DNA of 64,000 nucleotides, taken from assembly GCF_016918785.1 (NCBI RefSeq), contig NZ_JAFFPT010000072.1, positions 1 through 64,000 on the forward strand, in the 5' to 3' direction. This DNA comes from Leptospira ainazelensis. GTDB taxonomy: Bacteria > Spirochaetota > Leptospiria > Leptospirales > Leptospiraceae. The position numbers and the translations under genes are program-made. The notes under the pieces were generated by a model that saw nothing but the letters and a program-made list of their open reading frames with translations, did not search any database and was not told the DNA's origin. Below, in pieces: positions 1-11,560 of this stretch; positions within the stretch are counted from its first letter, which is position 1, and the number at the start of each line of letters is the position of its first letter.

Positions 1-365
1 AGAAAAAGGAACCCAATGCAATTTAGGGCGGAATCACGAGAGATTCTCTGATTTTCTTTTTCAACAGGCTCCCAAAATCAGGGCGGGGCGCGCGACTTTT
101 TACGGAAGAATTGTCGTTGTTACGACGGATTCTTTTAAAGATTCAGTTCAGTTGTGGGTAAGGGGCCGCGCGACTTTTGCTCAAAAGTCGTCGGAACTCC
201 AACAACACGAATCTCAGATTCAAAACCTGATTCTTTTTTGCATAATTCATTGCTGAAGACTTCTCTTATTTTCCAAAAAGGAATGTTTTGGCTTTAGGAG
301 GAAAGATCAATGGATTCTTCAATCTCGGTCCCAAAGAAGTCCTTTGGATCGAGCGCGATTTTTCT
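1..365. repeat. Gene-free stretch with dispersed intergenic repeat
   Basis: No supported gene lies here. From about 60 to 230 the stretch carries a degenerate copy of an element that recurs in other gene-free regions of the window. It has a GGGCGGGGCGCG run, a TTGTCGTTGTTACGACGG stretch, the string TTGTGGGTAAGG and a GTCGGAACTCCAAC palindrome near 190. The only open frame, at 288-482, runs antisense into the end of the lipoprotein gene and has no visible ribosome site. Confidence 0.6.
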
Positions 366-1655
366 TTAAGGACAAGTCAAAGAAACTTGCACTTCGGATC
401 TAGGAGCGTTCTCCGGAACCGTAAAGGTAGTCTCTCTCACAACCGTTTCCGGAAATCCGTCTACGCGAGCGGTATCTCCTAAACAACGAATTCTATAATC
501 GCCCGCGTGAATGTATTTCATCCGAGTTTGAGCGCCTTGTACGGGAGAAGCGATCAGAGGCAACTTTGTATCAATGTTAATTTCGCTCAAACGATAGATT
601 CCGTAGTAGTGATTTGTGGAAGCGGTTCCGCCTAACACAACTAAATTCGAAGCGATCTCCGGTCGGATGATCCTGGAACGAAGGAGAAGTCCTCCTCCCA
701 TATTGGACTGGCCGTTGTGATCCGCGTCTCCCTTCCAATCGCTTACGGCGATGATCGTTCTCACCCCGCCCAAGCCGGAAACGTAGGAATGTACCATCAA
801 ATTTTCTTTTAGGTTCATTCTTACTTCCAGAATATAAGGATCAAATCCTGGATAAACGAGCATATCCCGATCGCCGTCTTCCACAGTATAAAGAAGAGGA
901 AAGACAAGAGGGGGAAAAAGAGTTTGAGTTGTCGCATCCGCAGTGGGTTGATAACTCATCCTAGGAACAATATTGACTCCGGGAACTCTATAGTTGTCGA
1001 ATAAGGTAAGATTGGAAAACGTTAGACCGGGTTCGTTCGCCCATGCGGTAACTAGAGAACGAAGATACATCCCCGTATAATAGTATTGAACCGGACCGTT
1101 TCCAAAAGCTCCCCAATCGGTAGCGGAGGTTGGATCGTTGGAAGGATAGGCGACTCCCTCTCCGTTGAAAAACTGAATCGCTTTGAGTTCTCCGTCGTTC
1201 AAACGACAGGAGTTGGAATTTGTGGTATATGGAATCGTACAAAATACCTGACGGTTCGGAGCGATCTCATCCCAGAATTTTTTCGTGTCCTTTACGTTCT
1301 TGATCAAACTCAGATTAAAAAGACCTTCTTGGAATTTAGTAGACATTCGGATTTCCCCGATATCGATAAAGATCGGGAGACCGGACGCGGTCGGAATTCC
1401 GGTCGTATCAAAAACGGGATCGAGTCCGGCGCCAGTTGCGTCCTGATAGATTTGTCCCGTCCCATTGGAATACGATTCAAAACCGATCGGGTTATCGGTC
1501 GCATAGGTTCCCTTTGCGAGAAGAAGCATTCTCTGATTGAAGAGTGTGCTGATTACGGGGTCGCTCGAACCCTTTCCGTTCCAATTTCCTATTCGGCAAT
1601 AAAAGAGGAAAAAGCTCGAAAGAAGCAGAACAAATAAAAAAGAAGATCGGTTCAT
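366..1655 (-). CDS. Putative lipoprotein, 429 aa
   Basis: I do not recognise a named family. The N-terminus has basic and polar residues, a strongly hydrophobic stretch and a lipobox-like FLFYC around residues 16-20, so export and lipidation are likely. The mature part is rich in Tyr, Asn and Gly with few charges, as in secreted or surface leptospiral proteins. It is the last gene of a minus-strand run: its ATG overlaps the stop of the upstream barrel-like gene in an ATGA arrangement, implying co-translation. A shared envelope role with that gene is an inference from this coupling only. Confidence 0.75.
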   Translation of the reverse strand: MNRSSFLFVLLLSSFFLFYCRIGNWNGKGSSDPVISTLFNQRMLLLAKGTYATDNPIGFESYSNGTGQIYQDATGAGLDPVFDTTGIPTASGLPIFIDIGEIRMSTKFQEGLFNLSLIKNVKDTKKFWDEIAPNRQVFCTIPYTTNSNSCRLNDGELKAIQFFNGEGVAYPSNDPTSATDWGAFGNGPVQYYYTGMYLRSLVTAWANEPGLTFSNLTLFDNYRVPGVNIVPRMSYQPTADATTQTLFPPLVFPLLYTVEDGDRDMLVYPGFDPYILEVRMNLKENLMVHSYVSGLGGVRTIIAVSDWKGDADHNGQSNMGGGLLLRSRIIRPEIASNLVVLGGTASTNHYYGIYRLSEINIDTKLPLIASPVQGAQTRMKYIHAGDYRIRCLGDTARVDGFPETVVRETTFTVPENAPRSEVQVSLTCP

Positions 1656-2479
1656 AAGAATATACTCACCATCAATCCGAATTGAAAAAATTCAGCGTCG
1701 ACCACCCTGTAATAGTTCGGGTTCGTCAGTCTCGAATCGCTGTAAGGACTCGCGTAATAGTATTTCGATTCTGCGGGAGCGTCCAATTGGGATTCGTAGA
1801 TCTTATTGTAATCGATCCGAATTCCAATCCGAATCTTTTTCCCCGCGACAAAACTAGTCTCCAAACCGATGAGCATCATCGGATCCCAACGGGATGTGTT
1901 GGAAGGTCTTGCTACGACAAAAGCTTCTCCTCCACCCGCTCTGACGATAAAGGAGATCGGAAGATCGAGAGGAATCTTATAACCTAACGCAAGATAAACG
2001 GGAATCGTTGTCAGAGCTCTTTCCGTCGCGGAAAGATAGTTTGCGTAAAAAGCTCCCATCTCCAAGTAAAAAATCCAAGGCCAAGGAATTCTAAAAAAGA
2101 AACCGCCGCCGAGAGTTGTGTCCAAATATTTCTGAGTTTCGGTTCCGGGCCAAGGATTTGAAGCCCCCATCCAAACTCCGATTTCCGGTTTTCGATTATC
2201 GTAAAACGAACCCGCGTTTTTTTCCGCTTCTTCCTCCTCCTGCGCCTCGGTTTCTTCATCCTCTTTTGAAACGATTCCACTCGAAGGAAGACTTCCGGAT
2301 TGAGCGAGCGGCTTTGGAATAAAATCGGTAAACAATTTATTTTTTATAAAGTCCGGTTGATATCCGCCTAACAGTTCGAAAACCCCCGGTTTTTTCGGAG
2401 ACGCGGAAAGGATTCCCGGAACGAGGGTCAAAAAAAGAAGAAGGAAACGTTTGGTAGAAGTTCGAGAACAAGACAACAT
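1652..2479 (-). CDS. Putative outer-membrane beta-barrel protein, 275 aa
   Basis: A signal peptide is visible: basic residues, then a FLLLFLTLVPG core, with likely cleavage near SAS around residue 26. An acidic low-complexity linker rich in Glu (about residues 65-85) precedes a region of alternating hydrophobic and polar residues with many aromatics, ending in a hydrophobic Phe/Leu terminus, as expected for a small beta-barrel. No enzyme motif is seen. It starts 2 nt after the truA stop and its own stop overlaps the next gene start, so it sits in a tight operon. The barrel call is from composition, not homology. Confidence 0.65.
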   Translation of the reverse strand: MLSCSRTSTKRFLLLFLTLVPGILSASPKKPGVFELLGGYQPDFIKNKLFTDFIPKPLAQSGSLPSSGIVSKEDEETEAQEEEEAEKNAGSFYDNRKPEIGVWMGASNPWPGTETQKYLDTTLGGGFFFRIPWPWIFYLEMGAFYANYLSATERALTTIPVYLALGYKIPLDLPISFIVRAGGGEAFVVARPSNTSRWDPMMLIGLETSFVAGKKIRIGIRIDYNKIYESQLDAPAESKYYYASPYSDSRLTNPNYYRVVDAEFFQFGLMVSIFL

Positions 2480-2481
2480 GA

Positions 2482-4157
<1,676 letters not shown>

Positions 4158-4213
4158 ATTCTTATCTTTGAAAAACCCGAAAAAAACAAGCGTAAGCTGT
4201 CAATTCGGACACC

Positions 4214-4252
<39 letters not shown>

Positions 4253-4301
4253 GTGTTGCCCCGGGCCTTGAATCCGGAGAAACTTTGGAAAAGGTTAACC
4301 G

Positions 4302-5402
4302 ATGAAACGACTGATTCTCATACTAATAGCAATCTCCATTCTTCCTTTGTCCGTTTTTGGAGAGGCGGTCTCGAGCAAGGCCTACAAAAAAAGGGTGGAG
4401 TTACTGACCTATCTCCGTGTCATAGAGCCGATCGTAAGAAACTACAAAGGCGAGGTAGCCGGAGGGCAGAATCAGCAGAACACGGGAACACAACCCGCGA
4501 CCGGAAATCAAACCGGAACAACTCCTGAACCCGAAGGAGACCGAGTTAAAAAATATAAGGAACTGAAGAGACTCTACCAGGAAGGTCTTCAGTATTACTT
4601 CGAAAACAATCACGTAAACGCATACCGTAGATTTTTGGAAGCTCAACTCGGAACCGAGATGCTCCTAGAAGAACTTTCCCAATACTATGTGGAAAGAAGC
4701 GATGAAATTTTAAAAGCCGCGATCGAGAAGAAAAATCAGAACAATCCCGAGGACAGAAACCTCGTGGACATCGCGATCGAGTTGAGTAAAAATTCTTATA
4801 TCGTAAAGGATATGACTGCGGATCGTGAATCTCCTCTTACAAGAAGAATGTACAACCCGAGAGAGTTTCACTATGTGACCAACAAATACGCGATCGAGAA
4901 GAATATGGAAACCGGTTACAAGTTTTTAGGACTTGCTAAGGAAACCCGGAACAACGCCCTCAAGATCGAAAAACATCTCGAAAAACACCAGAAGTTGCAA
5001 CCGAGTCATAGAAAGCATAGAATCGAACACTATCTCGCAGCGATTCAACTCTGTAGAGACGCAAGAGCGAATGCGATTAATATCTTCAAATTAAAATATC
5101 CTTACGACAACTACTTTCTCTTTAAGAGCGACGCAAAGACCGAAGCGATTAAAGACGACGAAGGAAAAGCGGGTCCGTCCGAGGCAGTCACCTTACAAGG
5201 AGCAACGTACGACTTTTCGCAAAACCCGACTCTTGAATACGATCACAGAATGAGTCCTGTTTTTGATAGAAGAATTCCGGAAGAATACCGCAGAGACGCA
5301 GTGGACGTTTTGGAAAAAATCTTCGACGACGAAGTCAAAAATAGAATCTTCCTCAAATGGGATCCTGAGAAAAGAAAACAGTTGATGGGTGAGAAAAAAT
5401 AA
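4302..5402 (+). CDS. Conserved secreted protein of unknown function, 366 aa
   Basis: The N-terminus MKRLILILIAISILPL with VFGEA following is a clear type I signal peptide, likely cut near residue 21. The mature protein begins with a short Gln/Asn/Gly/Thr-rich segment (about 55-75). The rest is highly charged and helical, with several Lys/Glu-rich stretches that could form coiled coil or TPR-like helices. No catalytic motif was recognised. A GTTAACC-flanked AAGG precedes the ATG. It stands alone and is followed by a good intrinsic terminator at 5471-5500. Periplasmic location is inferred. Confidence 0.75.
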   Translation: MKRLILILIAISILPLSVFGEAVSSKAYKKRVELLTYLRVIEPIVRNYKGEVAGGQNQQNTGTQPATGNQTGTTPEPEGDRVKKYKELKRLYQEGLQYYFENNHVNAYRRFLEAQLGTEMLLEELSQYYVERSDEILKAAIEKKNQNNPEDRNLVDIAIELSKNSYIVKDMTADRESPLTRRMYNPREFHYVTNKYAIEKNMETGYKFLGLAKETRNNALKIEKHLEKHQKLQPSHRKHRIEHYLAAIQLCRDARANAINIFKLKYPYDNYFLFKSDAKTEAIKDDEGKAGPSEAVTLQGATYDFSQNPTLEYDHRMSPVFDRRIPEEYRRDAVDVLEKIFDDEVKNRIFLKWDPEKRKQLMGEKK

Positions 5403-5470
5403 TCGGAAGAATTAAACCGATGTTTTCTTTAGAACTTGAATTCGAAAAAATGAATTCTGTTCGTTAAACG

Positions 5471-5500
5471 AAGCCCGCCTCCAAAAGCGGGCTTTTTTAT
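5471..5500 (+). terminator. Intrinsic terminator after the secreted protein gene
   Basis: AAGCCCGC and GCGGGCTT form a perfect 8-bp stem around an 8-nt loop and run directly into a T tract. It lies about 70 bp after the stop at 5402. Confidence 0.85.
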
Positions 5501-5545
5501 TCTCGCGCAAAAATTCCTTCGGAAGGTCTTCTTTTTGAGAATTAC

Positions 5546-6343
5546 CGTCGGAACAACTACGACTTTTCCATAAAAGCCGCGCGCCCCACCCTCGTTGGGT
5601 CATAACCTTACCCACAAAGTAGACTGAATCTTAAGAAAAACCTGTCGTAACAACGACAGTCCTCCGTAAAACAAAAGCCCCGCCCTGTTTTTGGGTGGCG
5701 GGGCGGGTGGTGGAAGGCTCCGGGAGATTTTGCTCTATCAGAAAATCAGTATTTTGCAAGGAATATTCTCTCTCAGAGCTTTTGTAGGAACTCCTACAAA
5801 AAGTCATACTGGGATCCTTCTTCATTCAAAATCGCTTTTCCACTTTGTGGGTAAGGTTATGCTCGTTGGGTGGAGGAGGAGAGGTGGAATAACTCAGTGC
5901 GACGCTCTCTAAGGATCGCATCGCAGGGAAAAACTCGGGGAATTTCCTCTATCAGAAAATTCTACTTTTGGCAAGTACAAACTTTCTCAGTCGGAATTCC
6001 TACAAAATCCGAACCGGGTTGTTCTCGCAAAAAAAAATCCAACTCGCTTCTCTTTCGTTAAAGAGAAGGGCCCGATCGCGGAAACTCGAGCGACGCTTTT
6101 TAACGATCGCGTTGCCGGTATAAATGAGAAAAATCTCCCGATCGCGGAAGTAAGATTTTCTACAAGTAGAAAGCGATTTTGTAGGAACTCCTATAAATGA
6201 AGAAGATTTTGGTTGCAATTTCATTCTCCTCTTTCCGGTCTTTCGTTCCCAAAAGATCGACGATGGGAGGAAACGGTTCCTAAGAATCAATCGATTCATG
6301 GAACAATTGATTCTAATTCCCTTGAAAACTAGCTTTTCTAAAA
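5546..6343. repeat. Gene-free region with two copies of the dispersed intergenic element
   Basis: No convincing gene is present in about 800 bp. The stretch holds tandem, degenerate copies of one layout: a GC-rich CGCGCGCCCCACCCT or GGGGCGGGTGG block, then CTATCAGAAAAT, then TTTGGCAAG or TTTGCAAGG, then a GTAGGAACTCCTAC palindrome (5787-5800), then ACTGGGATCC. A second copy starts near 5945, with another GTAGGAACTCCTAT at 6181. Similar blocks occur near 22.1 and 34.7 kb. The short open frames here look like chance readings of the repeat. Confidence 0.65.
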
Positions 6344-7168
6344 ATGGAATCCTTCAAAAAATTGCTCTCGATGAACCCATTGAAATTTATGGAGAGCCGC
6401 TTAGGTCGCTTTCCAAAATCCTATCGCAGGATTGTCTTAAAAACGTATTTGATCACGCTCCCGCTCGTATTCAGTTGGGCCTTTCCGAGTCTGATCGCAG
6501 GCTTATTTTTCGCGATCGTCCGAAACCAAGAGAAAAAGAATCTGGCTTTTCTTCGAGGTTCCGCGACCTGGGGAAGGACTGTGCAGTGGATGACCGGCAC
6601 CAGATTTTTAAAACTCGGAGAAATCAAAATTCCCCAAAAAGGGTTTATGGTTTTTATCAACCACGTAAACGAACTCGATTTTCCTTATGATTGTCTCGTC
6701 GTAAACAAACCCTTTTTGGCCAACCAAGTGATCAAAAAAACTTTGATCGCTTATTGGTGGATGAAGGCGATGGGATCCCAGGTTTTTGAATCTTCAAAGG
6801 CGACTACGATCGCCGTTTCGGTTCGGAGTCTTCTAAAAGGTCTGCATAAAACTTCGTTTATCGTTTACCCGGAAGGACACAATTCTTATACCGAAGAAAT
6901 TCAGCCGATGCAAAAGGGAATGATCAAACTCGCCTTTGAAAATAAAATTCCGGTAGTCGTAGTTTTGAAATCCGGAATCACCGGATATCAAAAAATGGAA
7001 AGAGGATTTGTAGTAGCTTACAAACAGATCGGAAGTTACGATCCGACAACGTTTGGAACTTGGGAAGAATTCAGAGATTTTCTCTTTGAGACGATGAGTA
7101 AGGAAAAGAAAATTTTAGACGCCTCTCTTTCGTCCGAAGTTCAAAAGGAAACGGTATTAGTCTCTTGA
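6344..7168 (+). CDS. 1-acyl-glycerol-3-phosphate acyltransferase-like protein
   Basis: The 274-aa protein has the two signature blocks of PlsC-type acyltransferases. NHVNELD near residue 107 fits the NHx4D catalytic motif, and YPEGHNS near residue 170 fits the PEGTRS substrate site with a His in place of Thr-Arg. One or two hydrophobic segments near residues 35-60 would anchor it in the inner membrane. The family moves acyl chains onto lysophosphatidate in phospholipid synthesis. Its stop overlaps the TTG start of the biotin carboxylase gene, so the three genes to 9137 probably form one lipid-metabolism operon. Exact acyl acceptor unknown. Start choice is weak: no clear ribosome site, and an ATG at 6368 is possible. 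Confidence 0.82.
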   Translation: MESFKKLLSMNPLKFMESRLGRFPKSYRRIVLKTYLITLPLVFSWAFPSLIAGLFFAIVRNQEKKNLAFLRGSATWGRTVQWMTGTRFLKLGEIKIPQKGFMVFINHVNELDFPYDCLVVNKPFLANQVIKKTLIAYWWMKAMGSQVFESSKATTIAVSVRSLLKGLHKTSFIVYPEGHNSYTEEIQPMQKGMIKLAFENKIPVVVVLKSGITGYQKMERGFVVAYKQIGSYDPTTFGTWEEFRDFLFETMSKEKKILDASLSSEVQKETVLVS

Positions 7169-8628
7169 TCTCTAAACTTTTGATCGCCAATCGCGGGGAG
7201 ATCGCGGTTCGCGTAATACAAACTTGTAAAAAACTCGGAATCAAAACGGTAGCGGTTTATTCGGACGTCGATCGGGATTCCCCACACGTAAAACTCGCCG
7301 ACGAATCGGTGTATGTCGGCGAGCCGAGTCCGGCTTCTTCTTATTTAAACATTCCGAATATACTCGAAGCCATCCGCAAAACCAAAGCCGAAGCCGTTCA
7401 CCCGGGATACGGATTCTTATCCGAAAAACAGGAATTTGCAAAGGCCCTGGAAAAAGAAGGAATTCTTTTTTTAGGACCGACTCCCGAATCCATGGAGCTG
7501 ATGGGAGATAAGATCAATTCCAGAATCAAGATGGAAGCCGCCGGAGTTCCGGTGGTTCCCGGTTACAACGGACAAGATCAGGATCCGAAAAACCTGGAAA
7601 AGGAAGCGCAAAGAATCGGTTATCCTCTGATGATCAAGGCCACTGCGGGCGGAGGAGGAAAGGGAATGAAACGGGTTTATAAACCGGAAGAATTTCATTC
7701 TTCTCTCGAATCCGCTCAGAGAGAAGCGCAAAAGGCTTTTGGAGACGGAACCGTCTTTATCGAAAAATACATCGAAACTCCGAGACATATCGAAGTACAG
7801 GTGTTTGGAGACAAACACGGAAACGTTATGCACCTTTTCGAGAGAGAATGTTCGATCCAAAGAAGACATCAGAAAGTAATCGAAGAGTCTCCGGCTCCGA
7901 ACCTACCTTCTTCCTTACGTGACGAAATTTGTCAGGTCGCGGTAAAAGCCGCTCAGTCGATCAACTACGTCGGCGCGGGAACGGTGGAATTTATCCTCGG
8001 GAAAGACGGAAAGTTTTACTTCTTGGAGATGAACACTCGATTGCAGGTCGAACATCCGGTAACTGAATATATCACCGGACAAGACCTTGTGGAATGGCAG
8101 ATTCGGGTCGCCGAAGGAAAAAAACTTTCCGAACTCACACAAGGAAAGGCGATCGTTCAGAACGGACACGCGATCGAGGCAAGAATTTACGCGGAAGATC
8201 CCGAGAACAACTTTCTTCCTTCCACGGGTATATTAGAATACATTGAATTTCCGGATCGGGAATTTCTCAGAGTGGACACCGGAGTGGAAACAGGATCTTC
8301 GATCACGGTGTTTTACGATCCGATGATCGCCAAGATGATCTCTTGGGGAAAAACAAGAGAGGAAGCCGCGGCTCGTTTGAAAGAATCCATCGATTCCACG
8401 GTGATCTTCGGGCCCGTAACAAACACGTTTTATCTTTCCGGAATTCTTTCTCACGAAGAATTTAGGAAAGGATTTACTCACACTCACTTTTTGGAAGAAC
8501 AGACGATCGCTTTTACGCCGGATCGAGACGTCCAAGCGGACGCGTTTTCGTTTGCGGCGGCGGCTCTTTCCGAAAAGAAAAAGTCTTCCGGAATTTGGGA
8601 AGCGGTGGGACCGGGAGGTCTTTGGTGA
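7165..8628 (+). CDS. accC: Biotin carboxylase subunit of an acetyl-/acyl-CoA carboxylase
   Basis: At 487 aa this has the full biotin carboxylase layout: the LIANRGEIAVRVI N-terminus, HPGYGFLSE, the ATP-grasp glycine loop GGGGKGMK near residues 162-169, and the catalytic stretch MNTRLQVEHPVTE near residue 290. It carboxylates biotin on the carrier subunit using ATP and bicarbonate. The TTG start overlaps the acyltransferase stop as TTGA. The biotin carrier gene follows with another 4-nt overlap. No carboxyltransferase subunit is encoded in the window, so whether the complex acts on acetyl-CoA or propionyl-CoA cannot be decided here. Confidence 0.92.
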   Translation: MISKLLIANRGEIAVRVIQTCKKLGIKTVAVYSDVDRDSPHVKLADESVYVGEPSPASSYLNIPNILEAIRKTKAEAVHPGYGFLSEKQEFAKALEKEGILFLGPTPESMELMGDKINSRIKMEAAGVPVVPGYNGQDQDPKNLEKEAQRIGYPLMIKATAGGGGKGMKRVYKPEEFHSSLESAQREAQKAFGDGTVFIEKYIETPRHIEVQVFGDKHGNVMHLFERECSIQRRHQKVIEESPAPNLPSSLRDEICQVAVKAAQSINYVGAGTVEFILGKDGKFYFLEMNTRLQVEHPVTEYITGQDLVEWQIRVAEGKKLSELTQGKAIVQNGHAIEARIYAEDPENNFLPSTGILEYIEFPDREFLRVDTGVETGSSITVFYDPMIAKMISWGKTREEAAARLKESIDSTVIFGPVTNTFYLSGILSHEEFRKGFTHTHFLEEQTIAFTPDRDVQADAFSFAAAALSEKKKSSGIWEAVGPGGLW

Positions 8629-9137
8629 TCGAAGAAAATTTTCGTTTTAGACATAGGGAAGAAGAAATTCCAGTAAAGGTTCGTTCCAGTTCCCCCGGAG
8701 TCACTTCCGTATCGATCCTGTTAGACGGAGTCGCTCACGACTTTCAAATCTCTCGTAACTTTCAGAGCGAGGGGAACGGCCTATTTTCCGGTCCCGGTAA
8801 TCACTGGAGAATTCTAAGAAAAGGAAATCAGATCTTCATCCACTACAAGGGATGGAATACTAAAATTCTTCTTTCCAATCGGGAAATCCATCTCGAAGAA
8901 GGAAGCGGCGGTTTTATCAAAAGTCCTATGCCCGGAAAGGTGATCCGTGTTTTGGTTTCTCCCGGTTCAGTCGTCCAAAAGGGCGCGATTCTTGCCATCG
9001 TGGAAGCGATGAAGATGGAAAATAATATCCTCGCACCCGGAGACGGAACCGTGGAAGAAGTCGCCGTATCGGAAGGAAGTATGGTTTCTCAGGACGATCT
9101 GATTCTTAAATTGAATTTAGATTCTAAAAAATCGTAA
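8625..9137 (+). CDS. Biotin carboxyl carrier protein subunit
   Basis: The C-terminal 70 residues form a biotinyl domain: PMPGKVIRV, then EAMKMEN with the biotin-accepting lysine near residue 130, then a closing hydrophobic strand. The N-terminal 90 residues resemble the linker region of acyl-CoA carboxylase alpha subunits, so this looks like the carrier half of a split alpha subunit. I chose the GTG at 8625, overlapping the accC stop as GTGA, because a GGGAGG site lies 6-7 nt before it. A GTG at 8595 would extend the protein by 10 residues with no gain in similarity. Length is then 170 aa. Confidence 0.88.
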   Translation: MIEENFRFRHREEEIPVKVRSSSPGVTSVSILLDGVAHDFQISRNFQSEGNGLFSGPGNHWRILRKGNQIFIHYKGWNTKILLSNREIHLEEGSGGFIKSPMPGKVIRVLVSPGSVVQKGAILAIVEAMKMENNILAPGDGTVEEVAVSEGSMVSQDDLILKLNLDSKKS

Positions 9138-9742
<605 letters not shown>

Positions 9743-10519
9743 ATGTCAAAATCATTCGGAAATACTCTAAGAAGTTTACGAAACGCAAAGAAAAAAAGTC
9801 AGTTGGATCTTGCTTTGGACGCGGGAATTTCGAGCAAACATCTCAGCTTTTTAGAATCGGGAAGAGCTTTACCAGGAAAGGAAATCGTTCGAAAATTAAC
9901 GGAGGCGCTGGAGATTTCGGATCCTTACAAAAATACGCTATTTCTTGCCGCCGGGTTTTCTTCGGATTTTGAAATCGTTGAAAAGGACGAACCTATGAAG
10001 ATAGAGCCGCTTTTAATTAAACATATCAACGGTCTCTGTACGGCCCCCACAATGGTGGTGAGCTGGGATAACAAAGTCTTAAAAGTCAACAGTGTTTTAG
10101 AAAGGTTAATAGCCGCTTTAAAGGGAAAAGAATCCACACTGGAAGGTCTTTCCGCGTATGAGTTTATGTTTGGCGACAGGGGACTCGGACATTTTCTTTT
10201 GGAAAATAGGGAATTAGAAGATAGAATCATTACCTGTGGTCATTTGGAGAATTCAATAAGACCGGTAGAAAGATCGACGAACAGACCGGATCCAGAATTG
10301 AATCTGTTTAACAAAACCGACCAGACTCCGATAACAATTCGTTTAGAATATAACGGAATTCTAATTTTTGACGTGCTCCATACCGCGAGCGGACATCCGT
10401 TCGAAGTCAACGCCCGTTCGAATCGTATATACTCCTGGGTTCCTTCCGATGGCTTTACGGAAAATACGATGAGGGACTTAATTTGTACCGATTCAGAATT
10501 GGCCGCTTCGGCAAAGTAA
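9743..10519 (+). CDS. XRE-family transcriptional regulator with MmyB-like ligand domain
   Basis: Residues 5-60 form a Cro/C1-type helix-turn-helix (LRSLRNAKKKSQLDLALD, then ISSKHLSFLESGRALPG). The rest, about 190 residues, matches the MmyB-like ligand-binding module in layout: APTMVVSWDNKVLKVN, a mid-protein F/Y-rich region and a C-terminal HPFEVNARSNRIYSWVPSD block. Such regulators bind DNA as dimers and are thought to respond to small hydrophobic ligands. It is monocistronic; the downstream cupin gene on the same strand is a candidate target by proximity only. Confidence 0.82.
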   Translation: MSKSFGNTLRSLRNAKKKSQLDLALDAGISSKHLSFLESGRALPGKEIVRKLTEALEISDPYKNTLFLAAGFSSDFEIVEKDEPMKIEPLLIKHINGLCTAPTMVVSWDNKVLKVNSVLERLIAALKGKESTLEGLSAYEFMFGDRGLGHFLLENRELEDRIITCGHLENSIRPVERSTNRPDPELNLFNKTDQTPITIRLEYNGILIFDVLHTASGHPFEVNARSNRIYSWVPSDGFTENTMRDLICTDSELAASAK

Positions 10520-10690
10520 AAACACGGCTTTAGAAAGTTGTATAACCCGAGTCCGATCCTTTTTTCTTTTGATTGAAAAACTCTAACGTTTTCGATCGGG
10601 AAAAATCGGAAAGTTCATAAAGTTTGATGGATTTACCTCTTGGTAATTGAATTCGAATTTTAAAACGTTATGATATTCCAAATCGGAGAA

Positions 10691-10707
10691 CTCGGTTCTT
10701 TACCGAG
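10691..10707 (+). promoter_or_regulatory. Short perfect hairpin upstream of the membrane cupin gene
   Basis: CTCGGT and ACCGAG form a 6-bp inverted repeat around TCTTT, ending 24 nt before the proposed TTG start. No T tract follows, so a terminator is unlikely. It could be an operator or a 5'-leader hairpin. Function is not shown. Confidence 0.35.
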
Positions 10708-10731
10708 CGTCTTTCGAATTTGGAGTTACAT

Positions 10732-11415
10732 TTGAAGAAGTATCTGAATTTTATTTACCAGGGGATCGTAGTTCTTATCGCCTATGTTCTCCTGAGTAAT
10801 TTATTACACCGCTATTTGTTTCCGGAACCTGCCGCTAATCCGGATGTTTATCCGATCGTGGGAGACGTGATGGAAAATCATTTTGCCAAAGAACGTTATA
10901 TCGTACTGAAAACCGACAAGGAAACAAACGGCGCTTACGCCGAAGTCGAGTTGCATCTGGAACCGGGAGGAGCCATTCCGGAACCTCATATCCATCCTCA
11001 TTACGACGAAACCTTTACGGTGAAACAAGGCGCTTTGACTTTGATGATCGACGGGGCTGAAATAAAATTAGGCCCCGGTCAATCTCATACCGTGCCGAAG
11101 GGGCTGGGTCATCAGCCGTTCAACCGAAGCGATCGTGAGTTTATCGGAATCGTTCGTGTGAATCCACCCGCTCTTTGGGCGTTGTTTATTACTCAGTTCC
11201 ACGGTTTTTTGACGGAAAACCAAGAACCAAGAACAGATCTCGAATTCTTCTTACAAGCGATGTTAGTAACCGACTACTTTGGAGATACGTATCTGGCTTC
11301 ACCTCCGATTCCGGTGCAGAAAGTTTTGTCTTTTATGATCGCACCAACGGCGCGTTTATTGGGTTATCGAAGTTGGAAAAGGGAGAATTCCCTGAAGTGG
11401 AGACAAAAAGGATAA
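10732..11415 (+). CDS. Membrane-anchored cupin-domain protein
   Basis: The protein begins with one membrane helix (about residues 8-26). It continues with a cupin fold: PHIHPHYDETFTVKQG carries the metal-binding His-x-His and Glu pattern of cupin motif 1, and GQSHTVPKGLGHQPF resembles motif 2. A C-terminal helical tail of about 80 residues follows. I prefer the TTG at 10732 because GGAG lies 6 nt before it; a TTG at 10720 would overlap that site. The substrate is unknown, since cupins range from dioxygenases to binding proteins. The active domain would face the periplasm or cytoplasm depending on topology, which I cannot settle. Confidence 0.75.
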   Translation: MKKYLNFIYQGIVVLIAYVLLSNLLHRYLFPEPAANPDVYPIVGDVMENHFAKERYIVLKTDKETNGAYAEVELHLEPGGAIPEPHIHPHYDETFTVKQGALTLMIDGAEIKLGPGQSHTVPKGLGHQPFNRSDREFIGIVRVNPPALWALFITQFHGFLTENQEPRTDLEFFLQAMLVTDYFGDTYLASPPIPVQKVLSFMIAPTARLLGYRSWKRENSLKWRQKG

Positions 11416-11560
11416 ACATGCCAAATTCTTTTAGTTTGAAGAATTTTGTTAGTTTAAAAATAGATTCTTGAAACTTGAAGTCCGTCTTTTTTTCTTCCGG
11501 ATTCAATTTCGCAAGAAGGCTTGATTTCAAAAGAAACCATTCTACTCTCGCTTTTTAGTC

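Noticed and set aside
288..482. Plus-strand frame at the left edge
   Set aside because: Antisense to the 3' end of the lipoprotein gene with no coding support.
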